In this document: piece by piece, positions 1-5,295 of the stretch | Layout of the letters: each line of letters opens with the position of its first letter | Numbering within the stretch: the stretch's first letter is position 1 | From: Candidatus Zixiibacteriota bacterium | GTDB taxonomy: Bacteria > Zixibacteria > MSB-5A5 > WJJR01 | Direction of reading: 5' to 3' | Length of the DNA stretch: 8,576 nucleotides | Assembly: GCA_020058315.1 (NCBI GenBank) | Contig: JAGVEK010000473.1 | Location: 1 to 8,576, forward strand | Translations under genes and position numbers: made by a program | The notes under the pieces: model-generated | Database searches by the model: none | What the model saw: the letters and a program-made list of their open reading frames with translations, nothing else | What the model was told of the DNA's origin: nothing

Positions 1-2
1 AC

Positions 3-1442
3 CCGGTCAACTGGCGCATGATCATCGACAGCGGCTCGGACATTCTGGGCAGCCGATCCAAGCACCTGGTGGTGGCCGCGTATCTTACCCTGGCACTCTT
101 CGAGGAGAATGATTATCCCGGGCTGGCCTGCGGTCTGACCATCTGCCGTGATCTGGTCGCGAACTTCTGGGACAAGATGGAACCGCCAGTCCGGCGCAAA
201 CGTGGCCGAATCGAGACCATCACCTGGCTCGCCGAACGGTGCGGTAAGCCCGCCGCGGATCTCAAACCCAAGCGCGATGACAAGGAGGCCCTCGACACCT
301 GCGCCCACTGCATCAAGGATCTGTCAGCCAAGCTAACCGAAAAGCTGGGGCAGGATGCTCCGGGATTTGGCGATCTTCAGCGCAGTATCGATAAGCATAT
401 CGGCGACCTGGCGGCAGCGGCGAAGGCTGCCGAAGCGGCGGATGCCGCCAAGAAGGCCCAGGCGGCCAAGATCGCGTCGGGAGAAATTGATGAGCTTAGC
501 TCTCCGGAGGACGCGAAAAAGGCCCTGAAGAAAATCCAAGCGTCTGCCAAACCGGTCTGCGATTACTGGCGAAAACTCGATTCCAAGGATCCGGTTCCTT
601 ACCGTCTGATTCGCTCGATCACCTGGGATCCCGTGAAGGATGTGCCTCCGAACACCAACGGGCTGACTCAGATCCCTCCGCCGCCTCAAGATCAGATTAA
701 CCGTCTGACCGAACTGCAGCAGAAGGTTGATTGGGTCAATCTGATCCAGGCCACCGAGAACGCATTTCCGTCCTTTGCTCTGTGGCTGGATTTGCAGCGA
801 TTCGCGGCTCAGGGGCTGACGGCGTTGGGGGCGACTCACGCCGCTGCCGCCGATGCGGTGATGACTGAACTGGCCAGTTTCGTCGGCCGCCTCCCGAACC
901 TCTCCGACCTCAAGTTCGCCGGCGGGACAATTCCTTTCGCGTCGAACGAGACGAAGGTCTGGATGAGTAACGAACTGAAACGTTATTCCGGTGGCGGGAA
1001 CGACGCCGGCTTGACCAGAGGAACTGGCGACAATATCCCCACCGGACTGGCCGAGGCGGCTGAGGATGCCCGCCGGCTCGTAGCGGGCGGGAAGCTGGCG
1101 GCGGCACTCAAGCTGTTTCAGGATGGGATGTCCTCGGCCGGGGAAAAACGGGCGCACTTTCTCTGGCGTCTGGAGATGGCGCGTTTGTGTCTGGATGCGG
1201 GGAGGGCGGGTGTGGCCATTGCCCATCTGGAGGTGCTGGAGTCCGAGATCGAACAGCATGGGTTGGATGGCTGGGAGCCCGATCTTTGTTTGCAGGTCTA
1301 TATGGCACTCTTGTCGGCGCGCCGGGTCTTACTCAAAGACCCCCGCCGGGCGACGCCGGATCTGGCGCTAAAGGCCGTTCAGACGCATGAGCGTCTATGC
1401 AGGCTGAATGCGGCGGCGGCATTGGCTTTGGACGGAAAGTAA
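3..1442 (+). CDS. tssA: T6SS protein TssA, ImpA N-terminal / VasJ C-terminal type (5' partial)
   Basis: TssA organises T6SS biogenesis: it contacts the baseplate and the distal end of the growing tube/sheath in the cytoplasm. The reading frame is open to the window edge, and the codons before the first ATG (position 18) read P-V-N-W-R, the usual lead-in to the ImpA_N core. The true start therefore lies upstream and the ATG at 18 is internal. Counting from that Met, residues 1-70 carry the ImpA_N core (Ser-Lys-His-Leu helix, then Tyr-Pro-Gly-Leu and Phe-Trp-Asp ending in Glu-Pro-Pro). An Ala/Lys-rich probable coiled coil spans about 131-152. A middle segment at 178-223 (Tyr-Arg-Leu-Ile-Arg, Trp, then a run of four prolines) is typical of TssA. 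Residues about 345-470 match the VasJ-type C-terminal region (Phe-Leu-Trp-Arg-Leu, then His-Gly-Leu-x-x-Trp-Glu-Pro). An 83-bp gap separates it from tssB. The family call is firm; the TssA subclass is inferred from the C-terminus by memory of the family. Confidence 0.9.
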   Translation, partial: PVNWRMIIDSGSDILGSRSKHLVVAAYLTLALFEENDYPGLACGLTICRDLVANFWDKMEPPVRRKRGRIETITWLAERCGKPAADLKPKRDDKEALDTCAHCIKDLSAKLTEKLGQDAPGFGDLQRSIDKHIGDLAAAAKAAEAADAAKKAQAAKIASGEIDELSSPEDAKKALKKIQASAKPVCDYWRKLDSKDPVPYRLIRSITWDPVKDVPPNTNGLTQIPPPPQDQINRLTELQQKVDWVNLIQATENAFPSFALWLDLQRFAAQGLTALGATHAAAADAVMTELASFVGRLPNLSDLKFAGGTIPFASNETKVWMSNELKRYSGGGNDAGLTRGTGDNIPTGLAEAAEDARRLVAGGKLAAALKLFQDGMSSAGEKRAHFLWRLEMARLCLDAGRAGVAIAHLEVLESEIEQHGLDGWEPDLCLQVYMALLSARRVLLKDPRRATPDLALKAVQTHERLCRLNAAAALALDGK

Positions 1443-1468
1443 GAAAGGGGAACGAAACAGTGGCATAC

Positions 1469-1487
1469 CGAAATGAAAATCATTATC
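1469..1487 (+). promoter_or_regulatory. Candidate Fur box upstream of tssB
   Basis: The 19 bases match the classical Fur consensus GATAATGATAATCATTATC at 15 positions, and all ten bases of the right half (AATCATTATC) are identical. Against the 7-1-7 form (TGATAATnATTATCA) the site at 1474-1488 differs at two of its fourteen specified positions. It lies 38 bp before the tssB start, in a conspicuously AT-rich patch of otherwise GC-rich DNA. Iron-dependent Fur repression of T6SS operons is established in enteroaggregative E. coli (sci1), so the role is plausible here, but binding is inferred. No convincing -35/-10 pair could be assigned; CATTAT at 1481-1486 is the nearest -10-like hexamer. The core AATGA-AAA-TCATT could also form a weak hairpin before five Ts, but the stem is only five mostly A-T pairs. 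Confidence 0.55.
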
Positions 1488-1525
1488 TTTTTGGAGTGTA
1501 AACTTTTCAGATGAGGTGAAGGCTT

Positions 1526-2020
1526 ATGGCGCAAGAAGGATCTGTAGCTCCACGCGAGCGGGTCAACATTGTTTACCAGCCCTCGACCGGGGTGGACGCG
1601 GAAGTGGAACTTCCACTGAAGATGGTCGTGCTCGGCGATTTCACGCAGCGGGCGGACGAGACGCCGCTGGAGGAGCGCAAGCCGATCAATATCGACAAAG
1701 ACAACTTCAATGAAGTCATGAAAGGATTGAAGTTGTCCGCGGAGATGAACGTGAAAAACGCTCTCAGCGAGGAAGAGGGCGCGCAGATGCCGGTGAAGCT
1801 GCGCTTCGAGCACATCAACGACTTCGCTCCCGAGGCTGTGGTCCGGCAGGTACCGGAACTCAGCAAGCTGCTGGCACTGCGCACGGCACTGACGGCGCTC
1901 AAGGGGCCGCTGGGAAACGTCCCGGGATTTCGCAAGAAAATCACCGAGATCATGTCGAATGATGCGGCCCGCGAGAAACTCCTGAAGGAACTGGGAATCG
2001 GCAATGAGCCGTCGGCCTGA
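1526..2020 (+). CDS. tssB: T6SS contractile sheath small subunit TssB (VipA)
   Basis: TssB pairs with TssC to build the cytoplasmic contractile sheath around the Hcp tube. The 164 residues match the usual family length (about 160-170). The start Met-Ala-Gln-Glu-Gly-Ser-Val-Ala-Pro-Arg-Glu-Arg is the standard VipA opening. It is followed by a Glu-Leu-Pro-Leu-Lys strand and Leu-Gly-Asp-Phe at 36-39, then Thr-Pro-Leu-Glu-Glu-Arg at 46-51. The conserved Asn-Asp-Phe-Ala-Pro-Glu-Ala-Val block lies near 98-105, and Leu-x-Ala-Leu-Lys-Gly-Pro-Leu-Gly-Asn lies near 122-131. The ATG is well supported by a purine-rich Shine-Dalgarno (GAGGTGAAGG, 1513-1522) and by the family N-terminus. It is 34 bp from tssC, so the two are probably co-transcribed and made together. 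A candidate Fur box lies just upstream. Confidence 0.97.
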   Translation: MAQEGSVAPRERVNIVYQPSTGVDAEVELPLKMVVLGDFTQRADETPLEERKPINIDKDNFNEVMKGLKLSAEMNVKNALSEEEGAQMPVKLRFEHINDFAPEAVVRQVPELSKLLALRTALTALKGPLGNVPGFRKKITEIMSNDAAREKLLKELGIGNEPSA

Positions 2021-2054
2021 CGGTATCACCACTGAGTGAAGAGGAGAAAACGCT

Positions 2055-3536
2055 ATGGCGGATGCACAAGAACAAAAACAGGCCGGCGCGGCCGCCGAGT
2101 CCGGCGGCTCCCTGCTTGAGGAGATCCTGCTCGAGACGAAACTGAAGCCCTCGGATGAGGGATTCTCCATTGCCCGCGACGGCATGCGCGAATTGATCGC
2201 GCTTCTGTCGACGCCGGACAAGAAGGGTGAGCGTGTCCAGCAGAAACTGGTCGATGAGATGATCTCGGAACTCGACCAGAAGATGAGCAAGCAACTCGAC
2301 GAGGTTTTACACAACCAGGAATTCCAGAAGCTCGAGTCGGCGTGGCGCGGGCTGAAATTGTTCGTCGATCGGACCGATTTCCGTGAGAATATCAAGCTGG
2401 AGCTCTTGAATGTCTCGAAGGACGACCTGCTCAACGATTTTCAGGATTCGCCGGAAGTCACCAAATCGGGATTGTACAAACTGATATACTCTCGTGAGTA
2501 CGGCCAGTTTGGCGGATCGCCCGTGGGGGGGATGGTCGCCAACTACGATTTCGGCCCCGGGTCGCAGGACATTTCCCTCTTGCAGTATTGCGCCTCGGTC
2601 AGCGCGATGGCCCACGCGCCGTTTCTCGCAGCCGCAGGTCCGCAGTTTTTCGGCGAGGAGAGCTGGCTAAAGTTCCCCAATCTCAAAGATCTGAAAGCCA
2701 TCATGGAGGGCCCACGGCACACGAAGTGGCGCGCCTTCCGTGAATCGGAGGACGCCCGCATGGTCGGATTGACCATGCCGCGATTCCTCTTGCGTCTGCC
2801 CTACAGCAAGGCCGACAACCCGGTCAAGACATTTGACTACAATGAGACGGTTTCCGACAACCACGAGAAGTACCTGTGGGGAAATACCGCCTTCACGTTC
2901 GCGACGCGGCTCACCGACAGCTTCGCCAAGTACCGGTGGTGCGCCAATATCATCGGTCCGAAGGGTGGCGGCGCGGTCGAGAACCTGCCGATCCACACGT
3001 TCGAAGCGATGGGCGAGGTACAGGCGAAGATCCCGACGGAAGTCCTGATCACCGAACGCCGTGAGTTCGAACTGGCCGAGGAGGGATTCATCGGCCTCAC
3101 CATGCGCAAGGATTCAGACAACGCTTGCTTCTTCTCGGCCAATTCGTGCCAGAAACCCAAGTACTTTGGGCAGAGCGCTGAGGGCAAGGAGGCGGAGACG
3201 AACTACAAGCTGAGCACGCAGCTCCCGTATATGTTTGTCGTCGCCCGCCTCGCCCATTACATTAAGGTTCTTCAGCGTGAGAACATCGGCAGTTGGAAGG
3301 AGCGGTCGGATCTGGAGCGTGAGTTGAACAACTGGATCCGCCAGTATGTAGCCGATATGGACAACCCGCAACCCGGTGTTCGCAGCAAACGCCCTCTGCG
3401 CAAGGCGCAGATAACGGTTGAGGACGTGGAAGGGGAGCCCGGTTGGTACAAGGTCGACATGAAGGTCCGTCCCCACTTCAAGTACATGGGCGCGTTCTTC
3501 ACGCTCTCGCTGGTTGGGAAGTTGGACAAGAAGTGA
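2055..3536 (+). CDS. tssC: T6SS contractile sheath large subunit TssC (VipB)
   Basis: TssC is the large sheath protein that contracts to fire the Hcp tube. The 493 residues are full length for the family. The sequence is close to Vibrio cholerae VipB as I recall it: Ser-Ala-Trp-Arg-Gly-Leu-Lys-Leu-Phe-Val-Asp-Arg-Thr-Asp-Phe at 95-109, Tyr-Gly-Gln-Phe-Gly-Gly near 149-154, and Ala-His-Ala-Pro-Phe at 186-190. Also present are a Tyr-Leu-Trp-Gly-Asn block at 273-277, Tyr-Arg-Trp-Cys at 293-296, and the C-terminal Arg-Pro-His-Phe-Lys-Tyr-Met-Gly-Ala block near 472-480. The N-terminal helix (Ser-Leu-Leu-Glu-Glu-Ile-Leu-Leu-Glu-Thr, 19-28) corresponds to the segment through which VipB is recognised by ClpV. 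A GAGGAG Shine-Dalgarno at 2041-2046 fixes the start. A strong stem-loop follows the stop codon. Confidence 0.98.
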   Translation: MADAQEQKQAGAAAESGGSLLEEILLETKLKPSDEGFSIARDGMRELIALLSTPDKKGERVQQKLVDEMISELDQKMSKQLDEVLHNQEFQKLESAWRGLKLFVDRTDFRENIKLELLNVSKDDLLNDFQDSPEVTKSGLYKLIYSREYGQFGGSPVGGMVANYDFGPGSQDISLLQYCASVSAMAHAPFLAAAGPQFFGEESWLKFPNLKDLKAIMEGPRHTKWRAFRESEDARMVGLTMPRFLLRLPYSKADNPVKTFDYNETVSDNHEKYLWGNTAFTFATRLTDSFAKYRWCANIIGPKGGGAVENLPIHTFEAMGEVQAKIPTEVLITERREFELAEEGFIGLTMRKDSDNACFFSANSCQKPKYFGQSAEGKEAETNYKLSTQLPYMFVVARLAHYIKVLQRENIGSWKERSDLERELNNWIRQYVADMDNPQPGVRSKRPLRKAQITVEDVEGEPGWYKVDMKVRPHFKYMGAFFTLSLVGKLDKK

Positions 3537-3557
3537 TTCAGTAATGCGCTTTGCCGC

Positions 3558-3586
3558 ACCGCCCGCGCCAGGATGGCGCGGGCGGT
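3558..3586 (+). terminator. Strong GC stem-loop between tssC and hcp copy 1
   Basis: An 11-bp perfect GC-rich stem (CCGCCCGCGCC at 3559-3569 with its complement at 3575-3585) has a 5-nt loop, and an A-U pair (3558/3586) extends it to 12 bp. It begins 22 bp after the tssC stop. The 3' side reads TTGTGAG rather than a T-run, so it does not look like a full intrinsic terminator. A partial terminator, or an mRNA-end stabilising hairpin that raises Hcp relative to sheath message, fits better. That role is inferred. Confidence 0.6.
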
Positions 3587-3595
3587 TGTGAGATG

Positions 3596-3604
3596 TCAAT
3601 TGCC
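3596..3604 (+). repeat. TCAATTGCC motif before hcp copy 1
   Basis: This nonamer lies 35 bp upstream of the hcp copy 1 start and is identical to 4735-4743 beyond hcp copy 2. Its first seven bases also occur at 4144-4150 between the two hcp genes. The 7-mer TCAATTG thus occurs in each of the three gaps around the hcp pair. It also occurs in coding sequence within tssF (5337) and clpV (8540), so it is not exclusive to these gaps. Function is unknown. Confidence 0.35.
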
Positions 3605-3639
3605 GGCAGGCCGAGTGCTCGCAAAGGGAATACCAAGCC

Positions 3640-4113
3640 ATGGCGATGCCGTTCTTTCTTGAGTGTCCAGAGTATCCCGGCTCGTGCGAGCAGATGGGCC
3701 GCGAGGGGTGGATCCTCTGCGAGGCGCTGGACCATCAGATCGTGATTCCGTTCGACCCTCAGTCGGGCCGCCCAGCGGGGCTGCGCAAGCACGGCTCATT
3801 CCGGATCACGAAAACGTTCGACAAATCCTCGCCCGGACTTCACAGGGCGTGCTGCACCGGGCAACTGCTGAAGGAGTTGAAATTCCGTTTCTTCCGGAGT
3901 GATCCAACGGGCGTGGAAGAACTCTACTACATGATCACCCTGCGGGCTGCATTCGTCGAGGCGATTCATCCCTATGTCCAGAATTGCCTTCTTCCCGAAT
4001 ACGAGAGTCTCACACATATGGAGGAAGTGGCCTTCAACTATGCGGAGATCGAATGGGAGTGGGTGCCGGACAGTGTGGTCGAGATGGACCAGTGGCAGGT
4101 ACGGCCGATGTAA
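3640..4113 (+). CDS. hcp: Hcp-family T6SS tube protein, copy 1 (short N-terminus)
   Basis: Hcp forms hexameric rings that stack into the inner tube and carry some effectors. This 157-residue copy shows Hcp family marks: Gly-Arg-Glu-Gly near 20-23, Glu-Ala-Leu-Asp-His at 28-32, Asp-Lys-Ser-Ser-Pro at 61-65, Thr-His-Met-Glu at 125-128 and the Trp-x-Trp strand at 139-141. By hand it aligns without gaps to copy 2 over 144 residues, with about 48% identity (69/144). It is five residues shorter before the Gly-Ser-Cys block: Phe-Phe-Leu-Glu-Cys-Pro-Glu-Tyr-Pro-Gly replaces the usual Leu-x-Gly-Val first strand and turn. It has six cysteines (9, 16, 27, 71, 72, 116), and four of these are shared with copy 2. 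The Shine-Dalgarno (AAAGGGA, about 3623-3629) is moderate. ATG 3646 is an alternative start two codons in. It may be a specialised tube or effector-carrying variant; that is inference. Confidence 0.93.
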   Translation: MAMPFFLECPEYPGSCEQMGREGWILCEALDHQIVIPFDPQSGRPAGLRKHGSFRITKTFDKSSPGLHRACCTGQLLKELKFRFFRSDPTGVEELYYMITLRAAFVEAIHPYVQNCLLPEYESLTHMEEVAFNYAEIEWEWVPDSVVEMDQWQVRPM

Positions 4114-4123
4114 CGGCCCGACG

Positions 4124-4150
4124 CCGGAAGCGCGTGCGATGACTCAATTG
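4124..4150 (+). repeat. Degenerate repeat after hcp copy 1 (copy A)
   Basis: The order is CCGGAAGCG, then GTGCG at 4134-4138, five bases, and TCAATTG at 4144-4150. The same arrangement, with small indels in the first part, recurs immediately after hcp copy 2 at 4716-4741. CCGGAAGCG is repeated again at 4198-4206. It may be a relic of the hcp duplication or a shared regulatory site; nothing here decides between these. Confidence 0.4.
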
Positions 4151-4160
4151 ACGTGAGAAA

Positions 4161-4202
4161 TCCGGGAACAGCGCCACCGCACTCTTGTGGCTGCTGACCG
4201 GA
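4161..4202 (+). other. Interrupted stem-loop between the two hcp genes
   Basis: Three helices nest around one loop: TCCGG (4161-4165) with CCGGA (4198-4202), CAGC (4169-4172) with GCTG (4193-4196), and GCCAC (4173-4177) with GTGGC (4187-4191). This gives 14 base pairs with a one-base bulge and a small internal loop. It ends 20 bp before the hcp copy 2 Shine-Dalgarno. There is no T-run, so a role in RNA stability or processing is likelier than termination. The structure was found by hand, without energy calculation. Confidence 0.4.
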
Positions 4203-4222
4203 AGCGTAGTGCACACATACAC

Positions 4223-4228
4223 AGGAGG
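4223..4228 (+). promoter_or_regulatory. Strong Shine-Dalgarno of hcp copy 2
   Basis: AGGAGG, followed by further purines, lies 8 bp before the ATG. It is the best ribosome binding site in the window and clearly better than that of hcp copy 1. This suggests copy 2 is the highly translated, main tube protein. Confidence 0.75.
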
Positions 4229-4236
4229 AAGAAGCC

Positions 4237-4725
4237 ATGCCAATGCCATTCTACATGACGCTGGAGGGCGTCAACCAGGGCGCCATTGAAGGGTCCTGCG
4301 ATCAGACCGGCCGGGAAGGGACGATTCTGTGCGAGGCATTTTATCACGAAATCCTCATCCCGCGTGATCCGCAAAGCGGTCAGCCAACCGGGCTGCGGGT
4401 GCATAATCCGCTGAAGGTCACCAAGTTCTATGACAAGGCGTCGCCAAAGATGTACAAGGCGCTGTGCGAAGGCGAGCGGATGAAGAACGTCACCCTGAAA
4501 TGGTACCGAATCGATCCAGCCGGGGCAGAGGAACACTACTTCACGATCCAGCTGGAAGATGCCATTGTCGTTGGGGTGAACCCGAACACTCCGAACTGCC
4601 TTGATCCGCAGTTTGCCAGCTATGGACACATGGAAGATGTGTCGTTCACATATCGCAAGATCATGTGGACCTGGGAGCCCGACGGTATCGCGGCGGAAGA
4701 TGACTGGCGCGTCCGCCGGACGTAG
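4237..4725 (+). CDS. hcp: Hcp-family T6SS tube protein, copy 2 (canonical)
   Basis: This 162-residue Hcp has the canonical N-terminus (Phe-Tyr-Met-Thr-Leu-Glu-Gly-Val at 5-12) that copy 1 lacks. It continues with Gly-Ser-Cys-Asp-Gln, Gly-Arg-Glu-Gly near 25-28, Asp-Lys-Ala-Ser-Pro at 66-70, Lys-Trp-Tyr-Arg in the central strand, Gly-His-Met-Glu at 130-133 and Trp-Thr-Trp near 144-146. Together with the consensus Shine-Dalgarno, this makes it the likelier major tube subunit, exported to the medium as the T6SS hallmark. Its four cysteines (21, 32, 77, 121) are all conserved in copy 1. It lies 123 bp after copy 1 with structured sequence between them, and a second stem-loop follows it before tssE. 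Family assignment is firm; the split of roles between the two copies is inferred. Confidence 0.96.
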   Translation: MPMPFYMTLEGVNQGAIEGSCDQTGREGTILCEAFYHEILIPRDPQSGQPTGLRVHNPLKVTKFYDKASPKMYKALCEGERMKNVTLKWYRIDPAGAEEHYFTIQLEDAIVVGVNPNTPNCLDPQFASYGHMEDVSFTYRKIMWTWEPDGIAAEDDWRVRRT

Positions 4726-4741
4726 TGCGCAGAATCAATTG
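4716..4741 (+). repeat. Degenerate repeat after hcp copy 2 (copy C)
   Basis: CCGGA-CGTA-GTGCG, five bases, then TCAATTG: the same spacing between GTGCG and TCAATTG as in 4134-4150 after hcp copy 1. The first half overlaps the last codons and stop of hcp copy 2, so part of the likeness may be coding constraint. Confidence 0.35.
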
Positions 4742-4753
4742 CCCATCACGCTG

Positions 4754-4785
4754 CTGGCGGTTTCGTTGCCATACGAAACCGTCAG
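4754..4785 (+). other. Stem-loop between hcp copy 2 and tssE
   Basis: CTGGCGGTTTCGT (4754-4766) pairs with ACGAAACCGTCAG (4773-4785) over 13 bp with one G-U pair; the loop is TGCCAT. The inner nine pairs are a perfect inverted repeat. No T-run follows, so it is either a weak attenuator, a 3'-end stabiliser for hcp mRNA, or a DNA operator. Reduced baseplate expression relative to Hcp would fit the first two options. Confidence 0.55.
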
Positions 4786-4833
4786 ACAGCATTGCGTGGG
4801 CGCGTCCGAGAGGGATCAGCGGCCGATCCTCGG

Positions 4834-5274
4834 ATGAAGCAGGGCGAAGGGACTGTCTTGATCAGCGATAGGACTCTATTCGAGCGGATGGCAGAGCCCG
4901 ATCTGCGCGGAGGACACGTCACGAAGCTCGACGTCGCGCGGCTTCGCCGGTCCGTCTTGGGCCATTTGCGGAACATGCTCAACAGCCGCCACGGTCATGC
5001 CCCGGCCCAGCCTGATTATGGTATCCCCGACTTGAACGAGTTCATGTTTAGTTTTCCCGAATCAAAAGAGCCGATGCGCCAGGCCATCCAGACTTCGATC
5101 GAAAAATACGAGCCCCGGCTGAAGAACGTCAGAGCGACCTGGGTGCCCGATGAGGATGATCCTCTCAATATCCGTTTTGAGATCACGGCCCGACTTGTTA
5201 CGGACGACAAGGAACTGCCTGTGTCGTTTACGACCAACGTGGGTTCTGTGGCCGGTATCGAGGTCGTGGAATGA
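4834..5274 (+). CDS. tssE: T6SS baseplate protein TssE (gp25-like)
   Basis: TssE is the phage T4 gp25-like baseplate component that seeds sheath polymerisation. The call rests on Leu-Phe-Glu-Arg-Met near the N-terminus, a Val-Leu-x-x-Leu-x-x-Met-Leu-Asn-Ser-Arg helix and the family motif Tyr-Gly-Ile-Pro-Asp-Leu. A C-terminal gp25 fold with Ile-Arg-Phe-Glu-Ile-x-Ala-Arg-Leu follows. The ATG at 4834 gives 146 residues, normal for the family, but its upstream bases contain no convincing Shine-Dalgarno. TTG at 4858 (138 residues) sits about 5 bp after GAAGGGA and starts closer to the conserved Leu-Phe-Glu-Arg. TTG at 4792 gives 160 residues, but the added N-terminus has no family likeness. The start is therefore unsettled between 4834 and 4858. 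The stop is 21 bp before tssF. Confidence 0.88.
   Translation: MKQGEGTVLISDRTLFERMAEPDLRGGHVTKLDVARLRRSVLGHLRNMLNSRHGHAPAQPDYGIPDLNEFMFSFPESKEPMRQAIQTSIEKYEPRLKNVRATWVPDEDDPLNIRFEITARLVTDDKELPVSFTTNVGSVAGIEVVE
4846..4852 (+). promoter_or_regulatory. Possible Shine-Dalgarno for a TTG start of tssE
   Basis: GAAGGGA lies 5 bp before TTG 4858. It is the only plausible ribosome binding site close to any tssE start and favours the shorter, non-ATG version of the protein. The evidence is modest because it is one short purine run. Confidence 0.3.
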
Positions 5275-5295
5275 CCGGCCGGGTCATGAGTCTGA

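Noticed and set aside
18..20. ATG as the start of tssA
   Set aside because: The frame continues to the window edge and the preceding codons (Pro-Val-Asn-Trp-Arg) look like the family, so this Met is internal.
333..1259. 308-codon open frame on the - strand opposite tssA
   Set aside because: It lies entirely antisense to a well-supported tssA, its translation resembles no family I know, and such frames are common opposite GC-rich genes.
1471..1492. Intrinsic terminator after tssA
   Set aside because: AATGA-AAA-TCATT followed by Ts is a five-pair, mostly A-T stem with a three-base loop, too weak; the same bases are better explained as a Fur-box palindrome.
1379..2434. 351-codon open frame on the - strand across tssA-tssB-tssC
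   Set aside because: It spans two gene boundaries and the candidate Fur box, has serine-rich low-information composition, and is opposite conserved sheath genes.
4148..4153. TTGACG as a -35 box of an hcp copy 2 promoter
   Set aside because: The bases 16-18 bp downstream are GC-rich with no -10-like hexamer.
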